Source: Comamonas sp. SCN 65-56 (GTDB lineage: Bacteria; Pseudomonadota; Gammaproteobacteria; Burkholderiales; Burkholderiaceae_C). Taken from it: a stretch of 64,000 nucleotides of DNA. This document shows, piece by piece, positions 33,724 to 43,904 of the stretch. The number at the start of each line of letters is the position of its first letter. The stretch's first letter is position 1. Position numbers and translations under genes: made by a program. The notes below the pieces were generated by a model that saw only the letters and a program-made list of their open reading frames with translations, was not told the DNA's origin and did no database searches. The stretch lies in NCBI RefSeq assembly GCF_001724135.1, contig NZ_MEDS01000001.1, positions 62,001 through 126,000 of the forward strand, in the 5' to 3' direction.

Positions 33724-36700
33724 ATGTTTGTCCATCTGCGCCTGCATTCCGAGTTTTCCGTGGTCGACGGCACCACGCGCATCGATGAGGCGGTGGCCAG
33801 TGCCGCCGCGGATGGCCAGGGAGCGCTGGCCATTGCCGATCTGAACAATCTCTTTGGCGCGCTCAAGTTCTACAAGGCGGCGCGCGCCAAGGGTGTCAAG
33901 CCGGTGATCGGCGCCGAGATCTTTCTGGAGGATGCTGCGGGTGCGGAACCCTCACGCCTGCTGCTGCTGGTGCAAAACCGCCAAGGCTATTTGAACCTGT
34001 GCGAGTTGCTCACGCGTGCCTGGATGCAGGGCGTGGTGCGTGAAACGGCGGTCTGCCGCTGGCAGTGGCTGCACGATCTGAACGAGGGACTGATTGTGCT
34101 GTCGGGTGCGCAGGCGGGCCCCGTTGGGCGTGCGCTGATGGCGGGCAGCGAAGCGCTGGCTGCCGAACAGGCGCTGGAGTTGGCGGCACTGTTTCCGCAC
34201 CGCTTCTACCTGGAGCTGCAGCGCGCCGGCCGCGACGATGACGAGGCGCATGTGGTGGCCACGGTGCAACTGGCGGCGCGCCTGAAGCTGCCGGTGGTGG
34301 CCACGCACCCGGTGCAGTTTCTGGCCGCCGATGACTATGAGGCGCACGAGGCGCGCACCTGCATTGCCGAAGGCAGCACGCTGGGCGATCGCAGGCGCGT
34401 GCGGCGTTTCACGCGCGAGCAGTATTTCAAGAGTGGTGCGCAGATGCGCGAGCTGTTTGCCGACGTGCCCTCGGCGCTGGCGAACACGGTGGAGATCGCA
34501 CGCCGCTGCAGCTTGTCGCTGGTGCTGGGCAAGCCGCAGTTGCCTGATTTTCCGATTCCCGCCGGGATGACGATGCAAGACTACTTCCGCCAAGTCTCGC
34601 AGCGAGGGCTGGAAGAGCGCCTGCAGCACCTCTATCCCGATGCCGCCGAGCGCGAGCAGCAGCACCCGCATTACCAGGAGCGGCTGGATTTCGAGCTCGG
34701 CATCATCATCGAGATGGGCTTTCCGGGCTATTTCCTCATCGTGGGCGATTTCATCCAGTGGGCCAAGACGCATGCCTGCCCGGTGGGGCCCGGGCGCGGT
34801 TCGGGCGCGGGCTCGCTGGTGGCCTATGCACTCAAGATCACCGACCTGGACCCGCTGCAGTACAACCTGCTGTTCGAGCGCTTCCTGAATCCCGAGCGGG
34901 TGTCCATGCCCGACTTCGATATCGACTTCTGCCAGGCCAACCGGGACCGGGTGATCGATTACGTCAAGGACAAGTACGGCAAGGAGGCGGTGAGTCAGAT
35001 CGCCACCTTCGGCACCATGGCCGCCAAGGCGGCGATCCGCGATGCTGGACGCGTCATGGACATGAGCTATACGTTTTGCGACGGCATCTCCAAGCTGGTG
35101 CCGGCCAAGCCGGGGCAGACCTACACCCTGGCCTACCCTCCCGAGCCCAGGAAGGAGGGCGACAAGCACAACTACGCGCTGGAGCTCGAACCCCAGCTCA
35201 TGGCGCGCGTGCAGGGCGAAGAAGAAGTGCGCATGGTGGTGGAGATGGCGCAAAAGCTCGAAGGTTTGACGCGCAACATCGGCATGCACGCGGGCGGCGT
35301 GTTGATCGCGCCGGGCAAGCTCACCGATTTTTGCCCGCTCTACCAGCAACCGGGCAGTACGTCGGCGGTGAGCCAGTTCGACAAGGACGACGTCGAGGCG
35401 ATCGGCCTGGTGAAGTTCGACTTTCTGGGTCTCGCCACGCTCACCATCCTGGAGCTGGCGCGCGAGTTCATCATCAACCGCCACCCGGGGCAGGAAGGTT
35501 TTGCGTTCGAAAACATTCCGCTGGACGACGCGCCCACCTACCAGCTGTTCCAGCAAGGGCGCACCGAGGCGGTGTTCCAGTTTGAAAGCCGCGGCATGCA
35601 GGGCATGCTCAAGGAGGCCAAACCCGGGCGCCTGGAAGACCTGATCGCGCTCAACGCCCTGTACCGCCCGGGCCCGATGGACCTGATTCCAAGCTACATC
35701 AACCGCAAGCACGGCAAGGAAGAGGTGATTTACCCGCACCCGCTGGTGGAGCCTGTGCTCTCCGAGACCTACGGCATCATGGTCTACCAGGAGCAGGTGA
35801 TGCAGACCGCGCAGGTGCTGGGCGGTTATTCGCTCGGTGGCGCCGACTTGCTGCGCCGCGCCATGGGCAAGAAAAAGGCGGAAGAGATGGCCAAGCACCG
35901 CCAGATCTTCCGCGAGGGCGCCGCAAAGAAGGGCATTGGCGAATCCACGGCCGACGAAGTGTTCGACCTGATGGAAAAATTTGCCGGCTACGGCTTCAAC
36001 AAGTCGCACGCGGCCGCGTATTCGCTCTTGGCGTACCACACCGGCTGGCTCAAGGTGCACTACACGGCGGAGTTCTTCTGCGCCAACATGACCATAGAGA
36101 TGGACGACACCGACAAGCTCAAGGTGTTGTTTGAGGATGCCATCCGCGAGGGCCTGTCGTTCGAGCCGCCGGACATCAACCGCGGGGTGTACCGGTTTGA
36201 GCCAGTCACGGACAAGGTCATCCGCTACGGCCTGGGGGCCGTGAAGGGCACGGGCCAGCAGGCGATAGAGGCCATCGTTGCGGCGCGTGAAGGCAGGGGT
36301 GCGGGGCCGCAGGGCGGCACGCGCGGGCCGTTTGCCAGCCTGTTTGATTTCTGCGTGCGGGTGGACCGCACGCGCATCAACAAGCGTACGGTTGAGGCAC
36401 TCATAAAAGCCGGGGCTTTTGATGGACTTAGCCTTGACAGGGCTGCGCTGACGGCTTCCATAGATATAGCGTTTGACTACGCCCAGGCGCAGCTCGCCAA
36501 TGCCAACCAGGGCGGGCTGTTTGACATGATGGGCGATGGTGCCGTGGGCGCCAGCAACGAAGAGCCGCCGCTGGCCAGCGTGCTGCCCTGGGATGTGCGC
36601 GAGCGCCTGGCACAGGAGAAGACGGCGATTGGCTTTCACCTCTCCGGGCATTTGTTTGATGCGGTGGAGGGCGAGGTGCGGCGCTTTGCCGCGACGCCGA

Positions 36701-37266
36701 TCGCCCGGCTGGCCGATACGCGCGAAACCGTGGTGGTCGCGGGCATCGTGGCGGACTTGCGCGTCATCAACGGACAGCGCGGCAGGCTCACGCTGTTCAA
36801 GCTGGACGACAAGAGCGCGGTGATCGAGGTCTCGGCCGACGAGGGGGTGGTGGCGTCGTGCGCCGAGGTGCTGCGCGACGATGAGGCCATCATCATCAAT
36901 GGCCGATTGCAGCCCGACCATTTCAACGGCGGCCTGCGCTTGAAAGCCCAGCAGGTCTGGGGGCTGGCCGAGGCCCGGGCCCGCTTTGGCAGGTATCTGC
37001 GCGTGCCGGCGGGCGCTGGCGTGCCGGATGTCGCGGCCTTCGTGCGGCGCTTTCCGCCCAGGATCGAGCAGACGGAGGATGGCCACTCCCTGGCGCTCGG
37101 CCTGTGCGTGCGCCTGGCGCTGCGCTGCGAGGTGGACGGGCAGGCGGCGCTGGCCGAGTTGCAGCTGGGGGAAGCCAGCCGCTTTTTCCCGTCCGATGGG
37201 GCGCTCGCGGCATGGGGCGCGCAGGCGCAGGCCGAGGGTGTCAGCGTGGTCTACGGCGTTTCTTAA
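33724..37266 (+). CDS. dnaE: DNA polymerase III alpha subunit
   Basis: A 1180-residue replicative polymerase of the DnaE1 class. It begins with the PHP domain (FVHLRLHSEFSVVDGTTRID), has the catalytic palm motif PDFDIDF with Asp397, Asp399 and Asp401, the fingers motif around FNKSHAAAYSLLAYHTGWLK, and an OB-fold region near residues 1000-1080. Bases 36396-36472, encoding IKAGAFDGLSLDRAALTASI (residues about 892-911), have lower GC third positions and resemble the interspersed repeat of this genome; the protein length there is nevertheless normal for the family. Confidence 0.97.
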   Translation: MFVHLRLHSEFSVVDGTTRIDEAVASAAADGQGALAIADLNNLFGALKFYKAARAKGVKPVIGAEIFLEDAAGAEPSRLLLLVQNRQGYLNLCELLTRAWMQGVVRETAVCRWQWLHDLNEGLIVLSGAQAGPVGRALMAGSEALAAEQALELAALFPHRFYLELQRAGRDDDEAHVVATVQLAARLKLPVVATHPVQFLAADDYEAHEARTCIAEGSTLGDRRRVRRFTREQYFKSGAQMRELFADVPSALANTVEIARRCSLSLVLGKPQLPDFPIPAGMTMQDYFRQVSQRGLEERLQHLYPDAAEREQQHPHYQERLDFELGIIIEMGFPGYFLIVGDFIQWAKTHACPVGPGRGSGAGSLVAYALKITDLDPLQYNLLFERFLNPERVSMPDFDIDFCQANRDRVIDYVKDKYGKEAVSQIATFGTMAAKAAIRDAGRVMDMSYTFCDGISKLVPAKPGQTYTLAYPPEPRKEGDKHNYALELEPQLMARVQGEEEVRMVVEMAQKLEGLTRNIGMHAGGVLIAPGKLTDFCPLYQQPGSTSAVSQFDKDDVEAIGLVKFDFLGLATLTILELAREFIINRHPGQEGFAFENIPLDDAPTYQLFQQGRTEAVFQFESRGMQGMLKEAKPGRLEDLIALNALYRPGPMDLIPSYINRKHGKEEVIYPHPLVEPVLSETYGIMVYQEQVMQTAQVLGGYSLGGADLLRRAMGKKKAEEMAKHRQIFREGAAKKGIGESTADEVFDLMEKFAGYGFNKSHAAAYSLLAYHTGWLKVHYTAEFFCANMTIEMDDTDKLKVLFEDAIREGLSFEPPDINRGVYRFEPVTDKVIRYGLGAVKGTGQQAIEAIVAAREGRGAGPQGGTRGPFASLFDFCVRVDRTRINKRTVEALIKAGAFDGLSLDRAALTASIDIAFDYAQAQLANANQGGLFDMMGDGAVGASNEEPPLASVLPWDVRERLAQEKTAIGFHLSGHLFDAVEGEVRRFAATPIARLADTRETVVVAGIVADLRVINGQRGRLTLFKLDDKSAVIEVSADEGVVASCAEVLRDDEAIIINGRLQPDHFNGGLRLKAQQVWGLAEARARFGRYLRVPAGAGVPDVAAFVRRFPPRIEQTEDGHSLALGLCVRLALRCEVDGQAALAELQLGEASRFFPSDGALAAWGAQAQAEGVSVVYGVS
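36396..36472 (-). repeat. REP-like interspersed repeat, copy 4 (inside dnaE)
   Basis: On the minus strand it reads CTATGGAAGCCGTCAGCGCA and then GCCCTGTCAAGGCTAAGTCC, resembling ATAG-CTGACGC-CAAGCGTTACAGCC of the intergenic copies with several changes. Codons here (CTT AGC CTT, ATA GAT ATA) are unlike the GC-rich codons around. The match is looser than in the intergenic copies. Confidence 0.4.
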
Positions 37267-37392
37267 TAGCAGCAGGCGCACGGCTGGCAAGGGGATGCGC
37301 GGCGATTGAGCGGCGCGGGCCGGGCGAACGCTTGAAAAGCCCGGTTGTGGCACCAAATCCACAACGATCACGCTTTGCGGCGGATCGCTAGA

Positions 37393-37749
37393 ATGGATTT
37401 CATGGTTACCAAAGCGCCCGTGCCGCCACCCCGCGAGCCGTCCTGGGATGACGGCGGCTCGGTGGTGGCCGAGCGGCGCACGCAGAAGCTGCAGCCGCCG
37501 CACATGTACCAGGTGGTGATGCTCAACGACGATTTCACGCCGATGGAGTTCGTCGTCGTCGTGCTCCAGGAGTTCTTCAACAAGGACCGCGAAGCCGCCA
37601 CGCAGATCATGCTCAAGATTCACCTCGATGGCAAAGGCGTGTGCGGCGTGTATTCGCGCGACATCGCCGACACCAAGGTGGCGCAGGTGATGGATGCGGC
37701 GCACAAGGCCGGCCATCCGCTGCAGTGTGTTTCCGAGCCTGTTGAATGA
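37393..37749 (+). CDS. clpS: ATP-dependent Clp protease adaptor ClpS
   Basis: A 118-residue adaptor that delivers N-degron substrates to ClpAP. The core domain starts at [20 protein letters not shown], which includes the N-degron pocket and ClpA-binding surface, and continues through [20 protein letters not shown]. The N-terminal 30 residues are the flexible entry tail. The ATG at 37393 or the one at 37402 could be used; neither has a strong ribosome binding site. clpA follows 57 bases downstream. Confidence 0.95.
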   Translation: MDFMVTKAPVPPPREPSWDDGGSVVAERRTQKLQPPHMYQVVMLNDDFTPMEFVVVVLQEFFNKDREAATQIMLKIHLDGKGVCGVYSRDIADTKVAQVMDAAHKAGHPLQCVSEPVE

Positions 37750-37806
37750 CAGCCACCCCGCCCTGATCTACAGTTAGTCCCAACCGCAAGCCAAAGGAGT
37801 TCTCAC

Positions 37807-40167
37807 ATGATTGCCCAGGAACTGGAAGTCAGCTTGCACATGGCCTTCGTAGAGGCCCGCCAGCAACGCCACGAGTTCATTACCGTGGAGCACCTGCTGC
37901 TCGCGCTGCTGGACAACCCGAGCGCCACCGAGGTGCTCAAGGCGTGCGCCGCCAATATCGATGACCTGCGCGCGGCGCTCAGCAATTTCATCAAGGACAA
38001 CACGCCGCAGGTGGCCGGTACCGAAGAGGTCGATACCCAGCCCACGCTCGGGTTTCAGCGCGTGATCCAGCGCGCCATCATGCATGTGCAGTCCACTGGC
38101 AACGGCAAGAAGGAAGTGACCGGTGCCAACGTACTCGTCGCCATCTATGGCGAGAAGGATTCGCACGCCGTGTACTACCTGCACCAGCAGGGCGTGACGC
38201 GCCTGGATGTGGTGAACTACATTGCCCACGGCATCAAGAAGGGCGAGGCCGCCGAGCAGGCCAAACCCGAGGCGCCGCAGAGCGAGAGTGAAGAGGGCGC
38301 GGCCCAGGGCGGCGAACGCAGCGAAAAGGCGTCGCCCTTGGAGCAGTACACGCAAAACCTGAACCAGGCGGCCAAGGACGGCAAGATCGATCCCTTGATC
38401 GGGCGCAACTACGAGGTCGAGCGCACGGTGCAGATCCTGTGCCGCAGGCGCAAGAACAACCCGCTCCTGGTGGGCGAGGCGGGCGTGGGCAAGACCGCGA
38501 TTGCCGAAGGCCTGGCCTGGCGCATCACGCAGGGTGATGTGCCCGAGATCCTCAAGGATTCCACCGTTTACGCGCTGGACATGGGCGCGCTGCTGGCGGG
38601 CACCAAGTACCGCGGCGACTTCGAGCAGCGCCTCAAGGGCGTGCTGAAGAACCTCAAGGACAAGCCCAGCGCCATCCTGTTCATCGATGAGATCCACACG
38701 CTGATCGGCGCGGGCGCAGCTTCGGGCGGCACGCTGGATGCCTCCAACCTGCTCAAGCCCGCGCTCAGCTCGGGCGCGCTCAAGTGCATAGGTGCGACGA
38801 CCTACACCGAGTACCGTGGCATCTTCGAGAAGGACGCGGCGCTGTCGCGGCGCTTCCAGAAGGTGGACGTGATCGAGCCGACGGTGGCCGAGACGGTGGA
38901 AATCCTGAAAGGTCTCAAGAGCCGCTTCGAGGAGCACCACGCGGTCAAATACGCTGCCGCTGCCCTGCAAGCCGCGGCCGAGCTGTCGGCCAAGTACATC
39001 AACGACCGGCACCTACCCGACAAGGCGATCGACGTGATCGACGAGGCGGGCGCGGCGCAGCGCATTCTGGTGCCGAGCAAGCGCAAGAAGACCATAGGCA
39101 AGACCGAGATCGAGGAAATCGTCGCCAAGATCGCGCGCATTCCGCCGGCCAATGTCAGCAACGACGATCGCGGCAAGCTGCAAACGCTGGAGCGCGATTT
39201 GAAGAGTGTGGTCTTCGGCCAGGACAAGGCGCTGGAGGTGCTGGCGTCCAGCGTGAAGATGGCGCGCTCAGGCCTGGGCAAGGGCGACAAGCCCATCGGC
39301 GCCTTCCTCTTTTCCGGCCCCACCGGCGTGGGCAAGACCGAGGCGGCGCGCCAGCTCGCCTACGTGATGGGGATCGAGCTGATTCGTTTCGACATGTCCG
39401 AGTACATGGAGCGCCATGCCGTGAGCCGCCTGATCGGTGCGCCACCGGGCTATGTGGGTTTTGACCAGGGGGGCTTGCTCACCGAGGCCATCGCCAAAAA
39501 GCCGCACGCGGTGCTGCTGCTCGACGAGATCGAGAAGGCGCACCCGGACATCTTCAACGTGCTCTTGCAGGTGATGGACCACGGCACGCTGACCGACAAC
39601 AACGGGCGCAAGGCCGATTTCCGCAACGTCATCATCGTGATGACGACGAACGCCGGCGCCGAGACCATGAACAAGTCCACCATCGGCTTCACCACGCAGC
39701 GCCAGGCGGGCGACGAGATGGCCGACATCAAGCGCCTGTTCACGCCCGAATTCCGAAACCGGCTCGATGCCATCGTCAGCTTCAAGGCGCTCGATGAGCA
39801 GGTCATCCTGCGCGTGGTGGACAAATTCCTGCTGCAACTGGAGCAGCAGCTTGGCGAGAAGAAGGTGGACGTGACCTTCACCGACGAGCTGCGCAAGCAC
39901 CTGGCCAAGAAGGGGTTCGACCCGCTGATGGGCGCGCGGCCGATGCAACGCCTGATCCAGGACACGATACGCAAGGCGCTGGCCGACGAGTTGCTGTTCG
40001 GCAAGCTGGCCGATGGCGGGCGCGTCACCGTGGACGTGGAGCACAAGAAAGACGACAAGGGCGTGGAGAGCGACGAGATCAAGCTCGACATCCAGCCGCT
40101 GCCCAAAAAGGACCGCTCCAGGAGCAAGGAGGCTGCGGAACATGAGGAAGAAGCCGCAGCCGATTGA
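37807..40167 (+). CDS. clpA: ATP-dependent Clp protease ATPase subunit ClpA
   Basis: A 786-residue Hsp100 unfoldase with an N-terminal Clp repeat domain ([20 protein letters not shown]), first AAA+ module with Walker [10 protein letters not shown] (about residues 223-231) and second AAA+ module with Walker [10 protein letters not shown] (about 504-512). The ClpP-docking loop region is in the second module. It has an excellent ribosome binding site (AAAGGAG) and follows clpS, the usual pairing. A terminator comes 20 bases after its stop. Confidence 0.97.
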   Translation: MIAQELEVSLHMAFVEARQQRHEFITVEHLLLALLDNPSATEVLKACAANIDDLRAALSNFIKDNTPQVAGTEEVDTQPTLGFQRVIQRAIMHVQSTGNGKKEVTGANVLVAIYGEKDSHAVYYLHQQGVTRLDVVNYIAHGIKKGEAAEQAKPEAPQSESEEGAAQGGERSEKASPLEQYTQNLNQAAKDGKIDPLIGRNYEVERTVQILCRRRKNNPLLVGEAGVGKTAIAEGLAWRITQGDVPEILKDSTVYALDMGALLAGTKYRGDFEQRLKGVLKNLKDKPSAILFIDEIHTLIGAGAASGGTLDASNLLKPALSSGALKCIGATTYTEYRGIFEKDAALSRRFQKVDVIEPTVAETVEILKGLKSRFEEHHAVKYAAAALQAAAELSAKYINDRHLPDKAIDVIDEAGAAQRILVPSKRKKTIGKTEIEEIVAKIARIPPANVSNDDRGKLQTLERDLKSVVFGQDKALEVLASSVKMARSGLGKGDKPIGAFLFSGPTGVGKTEAARQLAYVMGIELIRFDMSEYMERHAVSRLIGAPPGYVGFDQGGLLTEAIAKKPHAVLLLDEIEKAHPDIFNVLLQVMDHGTLTDNNGRKADFRNVIIVMTTNAGAETMNKSTIGFTTQRQAGDEMADIKRLFTPEFRNRLDAIVSFKALDEQVILRVVDKFLLQLEQQLGEKKVDVTFTDELRKHLAKKGFDPLMGARPMQRLIQDTIRKALADELLFGKLADGGRVTVDVEHKKDDKGVESDEIKLDIQPLPKKDRSRSKEAAEHEEEAAAD

Positions 40168-40187
40168 CGGCACTTGTACATCATTCC

Positions 40188-40212
40188 AACCCGCCCACTC
40201 GGCGGGTTTTTT
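40188..40212 (+). terminator. rho-independent terminator of clpSA
   Basis: AACCCGCC-CACTC-GGCGGGTT is a perfect eight-base stem with a five-base loop, followed by TTTTTT. It lies 20 bases after the clpA stop codon. Confidence 0.85.
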
Positions 40213-40214
40213 CA

Positions 40215-40270
40215 TGAAAAGTGGCGCCGGCGCATGCTGGTAAAGCGCTGGCAGCTACTAAAATTTTGGT
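40215..40270 (-). repeat. REP-like interspersed repeat, copy 5 (before the TDT transporter gene)
   Basis: The minus strand reads AAAATTTTAGTAGCTGCCAG then CGCTTTACCAGCATGCGCCG, following the pattern TAG-AGCTGCCAGCGCTT-spacer-GCGCC. It forms nearly all of the sequence between the clpA terminator and the next start codon, so it is the 5' leader of that gene. Confidence 0.55.
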
Positions 40271-40271
40271 C

Positions 40272-41321
40272 ATGACGGCACTCTCCACCTGGCGCGCAGG
40301 GCTGGCGGACCTCTCGCCCGCCAACTTCGGCCTGGTGATGGCGACGGGCATCGTGGCGCTGGCGGCCGACATGACCGGGCTGACCTTCGTCGCCGGCGCA
40401 ATGTTCCTGCTCAATCTGGCGCTCTACGCCGTGCTCTGGGTGCTTTACCTGCTGCGACTGGCCCTGCATCCGCGCCGCTGTTTTGAGGATCTGACGGACC
40501 ACGCCACCGGCCCGGGCTACTTCACGGTGGTGGCGGCCTCCGGGGTGCTGGCCTCCCAAGTGCTGCTCCAGGGCCATGAGGTCACTGCCGGGCTGGTGTT
40601 GGGGGCAGTGACGCTGGTGCTGTGGGTACTGTTCACTTATGCGATTTTTTTCGCCTTCATCGTCAAAAGCGACAAGCCGGCGCTTGCGCAGGGCATTAGC
40701 GGCTCCTGGCTGCTGGCGGTGGTGGCAACGCAATCGGTGGCGGTGGCAAGCGCGCTGCTCTCGCCGCATCTGGCGGCGGACCTGCGCCCGCTGCTGAATC
40801 TCCTGGCACTGGCGATGTGGCTCTGGTCGGGCGTGCTCTACCTCTGGATCATGGCCTTGATCTTCTACCGTTTCATGTTCCTGCGCCTCGCGCCGCAAGA
40901 GCTGGTGCCTTCGTACTGGATCAACATGGGGGCACTGGCCATCTCCACGCTGGCGGGGGCGTTGCTCATCCAGCAGGCACCGGCGGTGCCATGGCTGGAG
41001 CAGATACTGCCCTTTGTCAAGGGCGTGACGCTGCTGTACTGGGCGGCCGGCAGCTGGTGGATACCGGTGCTGGTGCTGCTGGGTGTTTGGCGCCACGGCG
41101 TGCGCCGCTATCCGCTGCGCTATGAGCCGCTGTACTGGGGGCTGGTGTTTCCGCTGGGCATGTACGCCGCATGCACCTGGCAAATGGACAGGGCGCTCGC
41201 CATCCACGTGCTGGATGGGGTGGCGTGGGTATTCCTCTGCGCCGGACTGTTGGCCTGGTTGCTCACTTTTGCAGGATTGGTTCAGCGTTTGCTGTCGCAG
41301 CGCCCTGGAACACGTTCTTAG
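40272..41321 (+). CDS. TDT/SLAC1-family membrane transporter
   Basis: A 349-residue membrane protein with about ten hydrophobic segments, of the tellurite-resistance/dicarboxylate transporter (TehA, SLAC1, Mae1) family. The family start LSPANFGLVMATGIVALAAD and the internal FMFLRLAPQELVPSYWINMGA are visible. Relatives transport C4-dicarboxylates, sulfite or anions, so the substrate is not assigned. The ATG at 40272 follows directly on a repeat copy; an in-frame earlier start would be translated from that repeat and is not preferred. Confidence 0.82.
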   Translation: MTALSTWRAGLADLSPANFGLVMATGIVALAADMTGLTFVAGAMFLLNLALYAVLWVLYLLRLALHPRRCFEDLTDHATGPGYFTVVAASGVLASQVLLQGHEVTAGLVLGAVTLVLWVLFTYAIFFAFIVKSDKPALAQGISGSWLLAVVATQSVAVASALLSPHLAADLRPLLNLLALAMWLWSGVLYLWIMALIFYRFMFLRLAPQELVPSYWINMGALAISTLAGALLIQQAPAVPWLEQILPFVKGVTLLYWAAGSWWIPVLVLLGVWRHGVRRYPLRYEPLYWGLVFPLGMYAACTWQMDRALAIHVLDGVAWVFLCAGLLAWLLTFAGLVQRLLSQRPGTRS

Positions 41322-41395
41322 GGTTGTGCGGCTTGTTGGTGACGCGCATTGAACCCAGAATAGGCGCGCACCTATCGCGCAGGGAGTCGCCCGTC

Positions 41396-42511
41396 ATGCC
41401 ATTGGCCCCACGCCAGCTTTTCTCCACGCACGGCAAGCCCATGTGCTGGCATGCCCTGTCAAGCTGCCTGAAGACCTTGTTTTGCATGGTCTTGACGGCC
41501 CTGATGGGTGTCTTGGCCCAGACGGCATGGGCTGGCGCCTATGACGCTGGCATGACGCAAGTGGAATACGTCGATGCTGCCAGCGGGCGCACGCTGAGTT
41601 ACATGTTGATCTACCCGGCTGCGGCAGCGGACGGTGCAGTGCCATTCAGGATGCCGATGACCCAGGGCCTGCGGTTGTATCAGGACGCGCCGGCCTCGCC
41701 CGATGGTGCTCGCCATCCGCTGGTCGTGCTGTCGCATGGCGCAGGGGGCAATGGCTCCAACTATGCGTGGCTGGGGCAGTACCTGGCGGCCCGCGGCTAC
41801 ATCGTGGCGCTGGTGCACCACTATCGTGCCAACACCTACGACCGCAGCGCCTTGTACGTGCGCAGCCGGCTTTGGCAGCGCCCGCGCGACATCAGCCTGG
41901 ACATCTCGCACCTGTTGCAGGACAAGGTCTGGGGGCCTCGCATCGATCCCGGCCGCATTGGCGTAGCGGGACATTCGCAGGGTGGATTTGCCGCGCTGTG
42001 GCTGGGCGGCGCCCAGATCAATCCAGAGGCGTTCATGCGCTATCAGCGTGGCTGGAAGAACAACCCCCTGGTGCCCGCCCACATCCGCGAGCGCATGCAG
42101 GTGGACGCAGCGCCTGCGCAGCACCTGCGCGATGACCGGGTGAAAGCGGTTTTTGCCATGGCGCCCGGTGTGATTCAGGCGTTTGGCATGGATGCCGAGG
42201 GTTTGCGCCAGACTCGGGTGCCGGTCCATTTGATCGTCGGCGCGGCAGACCGGGCCACACCTGCCGATGAAAACGCCGCGTTCGCGGCCTTGCATATTCC
42301 CCAGGCGCAGCTGCAGCTCTTGCCCGGGCCGGTGGGACACGAAATCTTTACCAATGAATGCGACGCAGATGGCCGCGACAATTACGCCGAGTCCTGTGTG
42401 GATGCGCCTGGCGTGAACCGCGCCGATCTGCACCAGACCATCGGCGAGGCTGCCGTTGCTTTCTTTGAAAAGGCATTTGAAGCCCAGCCTCTGTCGCGCT
42501 CAAATGACTGA
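41396..42511 (+). CDS. secreted alpha/beta hydrolase, dienelactone-hydrolase-like
   Basis: A 371-residue protein with an N-terminal signal peptide (CLKTLFCMVLTALMGVLAQT then AWAGAYDAG, cleavage near residue 42), hence probably periplasmic. The catalytic serine is Ser194 in the elbow GHSQGGFA, preceded by the oxyanion segment VVLSHGAGGNGSNYAWLGQY; the histidine is in LPGPVGHEIF. It resembles platelet-activating-factor acetylhydrolase-like and dienelactone-hydrolase proteins; the substrate is unknown. AGGGAG is at 41381-41386. A much longer upstream frame overlapping the transporter gene is not credible. Confidence 0.8.
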   Translation: MPLAPRQLFSTHGKPMCWHALSSCLKTLFCMVLTALMGVLAQTAWAGAYDAGMTQVEYVDAASGRTLSYMLIYPAAAADGAVPFRMPMTQGLRLYQDAPASPDGARHPLVVLSHGAGGNGSNYAWLGQYLAARGYIVALVHHYRANTYDRSALYVRSRLWQRPRDISLDISHLLQDKVWGPRIDPGRIGVAGHSQGGFAALWLGGAQINPEAFMRYQRGWKNNPLVPAHIRERMQVDAAPAQHLRDDRVKAVFAMAPGVIQAFGMDAEGLRQTRVPVHLIVGAADRATPADENAAFAALHIPQAQLQLLPGPVGHEIFTNECDADGRDNYAESCVDAPGVNRADLHQTIGEAAVAFFEKAFEAQPLSRSND

Positions 42512-42524
42512 TGGTGCCATGCCT

Positions 42525-43838
42525 TCAAGCGCAGGCCCGATCCAGCGCCTGATCGATATCCCAGAGGATGTCGTCCACGTCCTCGATGCCCACCGACAGG
42601 CGCACCATGTCGCTGCTGACCCCGGCGCGGGCGAGTTCTTCGTCGTTGAGCTGCCGGTGCGTGGTCGAGGCCGGGTGGATCACCAGCGTCTTGGCGTCGC
42701 CGATGTTGGCCAGGTGACTCAAGAACTCGCAGGCATCGATGAACTTCTCGCCCGCCGCTGCCCCGCCTTTGATGCCGAAGGTCAGCAGCCCCGACGCGCC
42801 CGGTGCGCCATCCACCGCGCGAAACTGCTTTTTCGCAAGCTGGTGATAGGGCGACTCGGGCAGGCCGGGGTAGTTGACCCAGGCGACCTTGGGGTGTTCT
42901 TTCAGGTGCTTGGCCACCGCCAAGGCATTGCGGCAATGCGCCTGCATGCGCAAATGCAGCGTCTCCGCGCCCTGCAGCAGCAGCCAGGCGCTCATCGGCG
43001 AGAGCACGCCGCCGTAGGTGCGGTTGACCTCCATGCGCGCCTTCATCGTGTAGCCGAAGTCGCCAAAGGTCTCGTAGAACTTCACGCCGTGGTACGCCCG
43101 ACTGGGCTCGATCATGTCGGGGAATTTGCCGTTGTCCCAGGGAAAGCGCCCGCTTTCCACCAGCACGCCGCCCATCGTCGTGCCGTGGCCGCCGATGTAT
43201 TTGGTGGCGCTGTGCACCACGATGTCGGCGCCCAGGTCGAGCGGATTGCACAGGTATGGGCTGGCGACGGTGTTGTCGATGATGAGCGGCACGCCGTGCG
43301 CGTGCGCCACCTCGGCAATGGCGGCGATGTCGAGCACGTTCACCAGCGGGTTGCCCAGCGTTTCGCCGAAGACCACGCGGGTTTCGGCTCGCATCGCGCG
43401 CTCGAAATTCTGCGGATCGGCGGGATCGACGAAGGTGGTCTCTATCCCCAGGCGCTCAAAAGCTATGCCGAGTTGCCCGACGCTGCCGCCATAGAGCGTG
43501 CTTGCGGCCACCACGTGGTCGCCGGTCTTCAGCAGCGCGAACAGCGCCGTCATCTGCGCCGCCATGCCGCTGGCGCAGGCCAGCGCCGCGCGGCCGTTTT
43601 CCAGGCTCGCCATGCGTTCCTCGAACACCGCCACCGTCGGGTTGCTGATGCGGCTGTAGACGTTGCCGAAGGTCTCCAGGTTGAAGAGCTGGCTCGCGTG
43701 CTCGGCGTCGTCGAAGACGAAGCTCGTCGTCTGGTGGATAGGCGTGGCGCGCGCGCCGGTCACGGGGTCGGGCTGCGCCCCGGAGTGGATCGCGCGGGTG
43801 CCGAAGCCGAAAACGTGGTCGCCCTGGGGTGTGGTCAT
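42525..43838 (-). CDS. metY: O-acetylhomoserine sulfhydrylase (PLP-dependent)
   Basis: A 437-residue Cys/Met-metabolism PLP enzyme that makes homocysteine from O-acetylhomoserine and sulfide. The PLP lysine is Lys213 in HSATKYIGGHGTTMGG, and the cofactor phosphate region is ACASGMAAQMTALFALL. The long insertion DNGKFPDMIEPSRAYHGVKF and total length fit MetY rather than the shorter MetZ; preference for the acetyl or succinyl ester cannot be proven from sequence. Start at ATG 43838; the next gene on the same strand lies beyond a repeat copy downstream of another unit, so it is probably monocistronic. Confidence 0.9.
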   Translation of the reverse strand: MTTPQGDHVFGFGTRAIHSGAQPDPVTGARATPIHQTTSFVFDDAEHASQLFNLETFGNVYSRISNPTVAVFEERMASLENGRAALACASGMAAQMTALFALLKTGDHVVAASTLYGGSVGQLGIAFERLGIETTFVDPADPQNFERAMRAETRVVFGETLGNPLVNVLDIAAIAEVAHAHGVPLIIDNTVASPYLCNPLDLGADIVVHSATKYIGGHGTTMGGVLVESGRFPWDNGKFPDMIEPSRAYHGVKFYETFGDFGYTMKARMEVNRTYGGVLSPMSAWLLLQGAETLHLRMQAHCRNALAVAKHLKEHPKVAWVNYPGLPESPYHQLAKKQFRAVDGAPGASGLLTFGIKGGAAAGEKFIDACEFLSHLANIGDAKTLVIHPASTTHRQLNDEELARAGVSSDMVRLSVGIEDVDDILWDIDQALDRACA

Positions 43839-43857
43839 GGTATTGAATGGAATAGGG

Positions 43858-43904
43858 CTGTAACGCTTGTGCAGCAAGCGTCAGAAGCTATGGTTTTCAG
43901 TAAG
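43858..43904 (-). repeat. REP-like interspersed repeat, copy 6 (metY leader / CoA-binding gene end)
   Basis: On the minus strand it reads AAAACCATAGCTTCTGACGC then TTGCTGCACAAGCGTTACAG. The core TGACGCTTG-CTGCA-CAAGCGTTA forms a hairpin. The TGA stop of the CoA-binding protein gene (43897-43899) lies in its left end, and its other end lies in the 5' leader of metY. Confidence 0.7.

Noticed and set aside
33952-37716. Very long minus-strand open frame across dnaE and clpS (over 1250 codons)
   Set aside because: It is the antisense of strongly conserved dnaE and clpS; high GC makes stop codons rare in that frame and the product has no recognisable domains.
41171-41395. Longer start for the secreted hydrolase
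   Set aside because: It overlaps the transporter gene in another frame and would bury the signal peptide; AGGGAG supports ATG 41396.
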